This document shows, piece by piece, positions 32,502 through 34,045 of a stretch of DNA of 34,045 nucleotides. The stretch spans positions 1-34,045 of the forward strand of contig JADBYA010000008.1 of assembly GCA_020403245.1 (NCBI GenBank), written 5' to 3'. The notes under the pieces were generated by a model. It did not search any database, was not told the DNA's origin, and saw nothing but the letters and a program-made list of their open reading frames with translations. Source of the stretch: Flavobacterium sp. Lineage in GTDB: Bacteria > Bacteroidota > Bacteroidia > Flavobacteriales > Flavobacteriaceae. Position 1 is the stretch's first letter, and every line of letters starts with the position of its first letter. Position numbers and translations under genes: made by a program.

Positions 32502-34045
32502 ATGAAACGAATTATATTAGTTTTTGTTATTGTTTTTAATGTGTTAAATTCTTTTTCACAACCTATTGCAGTTAACAATACCACCTATACAGTCCCACAA
32601 TTGGTTCAAAATGTTTTATTTGCGTCGCCTACAGGTGGCGGTAGTAGTTGTATTGGAACAATTACAAACATCACTTGGAGTACTGGTTCCAATTTTGGTT
32701 CAGAAAATGGGATTGGCTATTTTACGAATGCGAATCCTAATTTTCCATTAACCAATGGTGTGATTTTATCAACAGGGAATGCTTTGAGCGCACCTGGACC
32801 AAATACTACAACACTTAGTCAAGGAATTGGTGCTTGGCTTGGCGATACAGAATTGTTTAATTACATCAGCGGTTTAGGAATAGATCCTACATTGACAGAC
32901 TATAATAATGCTACAATTTTAGAGTTTGATTTTACACCGTTGACCAATCAAATGAGTTTTGACTTTCTTTTTGCATCAGAGGAATATGGCACTTTTCAAT
33001 GTGAATATTCTGATTCATTTGCATTTTTCTTAACCAATGTTACTGCTGGGACTCCCGCTACAAATTTGGCTTTGATACCCAGTACAACTACTCCAATATC
33101 AGTTGTAACTATTAGAGATAGCGCTAATAACGGGAGTTGTGCATCTGCAAATCCTACCTATTTTGGCAACTTCAACGGAGGAGCGAATGCTGCTACTTCT
33201 GCAACCAATTTTAATGGAGAAACCGTATTAATGACGGCCTCCTCTGCTGTAATTCCTAATAATGTTTATCATATAAAGTTAGTAATTGCAGATAGAAATG
33301 ATAATTCATTTGATTCGGCTGTTTTCCTTGGTGGTGGTAGTTTTAATATTGGTTCTGCTGAAATTGCTGGTACAGGAGAGTTTAATGGGATTGATGATTT
33401 TGCTGGTACTAACGCAATTTGTGGAAACAAAACCATTATAGCACAAGCAGGTTCTGTTGCAGTTGTGGGAGCTACTTACTCTTGGACTTTTAATGGTAAT
33501 CCTATAGCAGGCGCCAATGCCTACAATTATTCTATTACTCAACAAGGTAATTATTGTGTAACTATAACTTTTCCAGGAGGATGCCAGCAAACTGATTGTA
33601 TGGTTGTAGATTATATAACTCCTGTCGCCATTGGCACTCCAAACGATATAACTGAATGTGCTGCACCATTTAATTTAACCGATAATTCTTCTGTTATTTT
33701 AAATGGGACATCTAATCCTATTTCTTTTTACCATTCTTTGGCTGACGCACAACAATTAGCATCACCGATATTAAATCCTACTAATTATAATGGAACAGAT
33801 GGTGAAACTATATTTGTAGCTGTTGAGAATAATAATAATGATTGTATTGTAACTACTCAGTTTGCTTTGCAAATAGACCCAACGTTGTGTAGTACTAATC
33901 CTATTCCTAATCCACCTCCAAATTTAACATTATGTGAAAGTGCCTTGGGTAGTGGTTCGGCGACTTTTAATTTTACGCCACAAACAGCTATAGTATTAGG
34001 TGCTAATAATCCAGCCAATTATACTATTAGTTATCATTTAACTCA
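32502..34045 (+). CDS. Large secreted surface protein, choice-of-anchor L type, 5' part
   Basis: The frame opens at ATG 32502 and is still open at the right edge after 514 codons. It begins with a signal peptide (MKRIILVFVIVFNVLNSFSQ). Residues about 35-275 match the choice-of-anchor L type N-terminal domain: NGVILSTGNALSAPGPNT, ILEFDFTPLTNQMSFDFLFASEEYGTFQCEYSDSFAFFLTN, NFNGETVLMTASSAVIPNNVYHIKLVIADRNDNSFDSAVFLGGGSF. Ig-like repeats follow, one with a Cys pair (NYCVTITFPGGCQQTDCMVV). From about residue 365 come the DITEC.APFNLTD, FYHSLADAQ and NNNNDC units typical of long flavobacterial gliding-motility-associated surface proteins. Such proteins usually exceed 1000 residues and end in a T9SS type B sorting domain, which would lie outside this window. 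It is probably exported through SprA. Confidence 0.8.
   Translation, partial: MKRIILVFVIVFNVLNSFSQPIAVNNTTYTVPQLVQNVLFASPTGGGSSCIGTITNITWSTGSNFGSENGIGYFTNANPNFPLTNGVILSTGNALSAPGPNTTTLSQGIGAWLGDTELFNYISGLGIDPTLTDYNNATILEFDFTPLTNQMSFDFLFASEEYGTFQCEYSDSFAFFLTNVTAGTPATNLALIPSTTTPISVVTIRDSANNGSCASANPTYFGNFNGGANAATSATNFNGETVLMTASSAVIPNNVYHIKLVIADRNDNSFDSAVFLGGGSFNIGSAEIAGTGEFNGIDDFAGTNAICGNKTIIAQAGSVAVVGATYSWTFNGNPIAGANAYNYSITQQGNYCVTITFPGGCQQTDCMVVDYITPVAIGTPNDITECAAPFNLTDNSSVILNGTSNPISFYHSLADAQQLASPILNPTNYNGTDGETIFVAVENNNNDCIVTTQFALQIDPTLCSTNPIPNPPPNLTLCESALGSGSATFNFTPQTAIVLGANNPANYTISYHLT

Overview
The window is AT-rich DNA that is very probably from a Flavobacterium or a close relative (Bacteroidota, Flavobacteriaceae). 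Three things support this. Many genes are preceded by the Bacteroidota -7 box TAnnTTTG. There are type IX secretion (T9SS) and gliding genes (sprA, remB, a T9SS type A sorting tail). The gene order malic enzyme - ruvA - sprA - gcvH - vanZ - deoC - remB is the order I recall from Flavobacterium johnsoniae (sprA and remB lie four genes apart there). No rRNA, intact tRNA, CRISPR array or insertion sequence was seen.

Layout. 1-1390 is an accessory, scarred stretch. It holds the start of an XRE-type regulator running off the left edge, a promoter/terminator pair enclosing what looks like only the 3' end of a tRNA, a ParE-type toxin whose antitoxin carries a one-base frameshift, and a palindromic repeat. 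1424-15369 is a conserved block: NADP-malic enzyme, ruvA, the giant T9SS outer-membrane translocon gene sprA, gcvH, a VanZ-family gene, a strong terminator, deoC and remB. 15370-17365 is an insertion-like stretch: a T9SS-secreted amidohydrolase between two intergenic segments rich in inverted repeats. 17366-22576 is a cytochrome oxidase biogenesis cluster: heme O synthase, two subunit III proteins, subunit IV, a cysteine-less thioredoxin-fold protein, SCO, DUF420 (CtaM-like) and a small membrane protein whose start lies on a 7-bp tandem repeat. 22635-24026 (minus) is a DUF4403 lipoprotein. 24185-26820 is a TolC / membrane-fusion pair whose second gene is frameshifted. 26906-29187 holds tsaB, a MscS channel and a repeat-built amphipathic helical protein. 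29233-32371 (minus) holds a DUF255 thioredoxin-domain protein and a NifU-type Fe-S scaffold with a duplicated N domain. 32502 to the right edge is the start of a large secreted surface protein with a choice-of-anchor L type domain.

How the parts work together. SprA exports T9SS cargo, and RemB is a gliding-associated outer-membrane protein. The amidohydrolase (visible sorting tail) and the right-edge surface protein (expected but unseen tail) are likely cargo. The ctaB-cox-sco-DUF420 genes make heme O, supply small oxidase subunits and deliver copper; the catalytic subunits I and II are not in the window. The best candidates for something unusual are the cysteine-less partner next to SCO, the heptamer repeat at the start of the small membrane protein, the hairpin/T-run leader before mscS, the tRNA remnant, and two single-base frameshifts that could be real decay or assembly errors. 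I do not see a clearly new multi-gene system.
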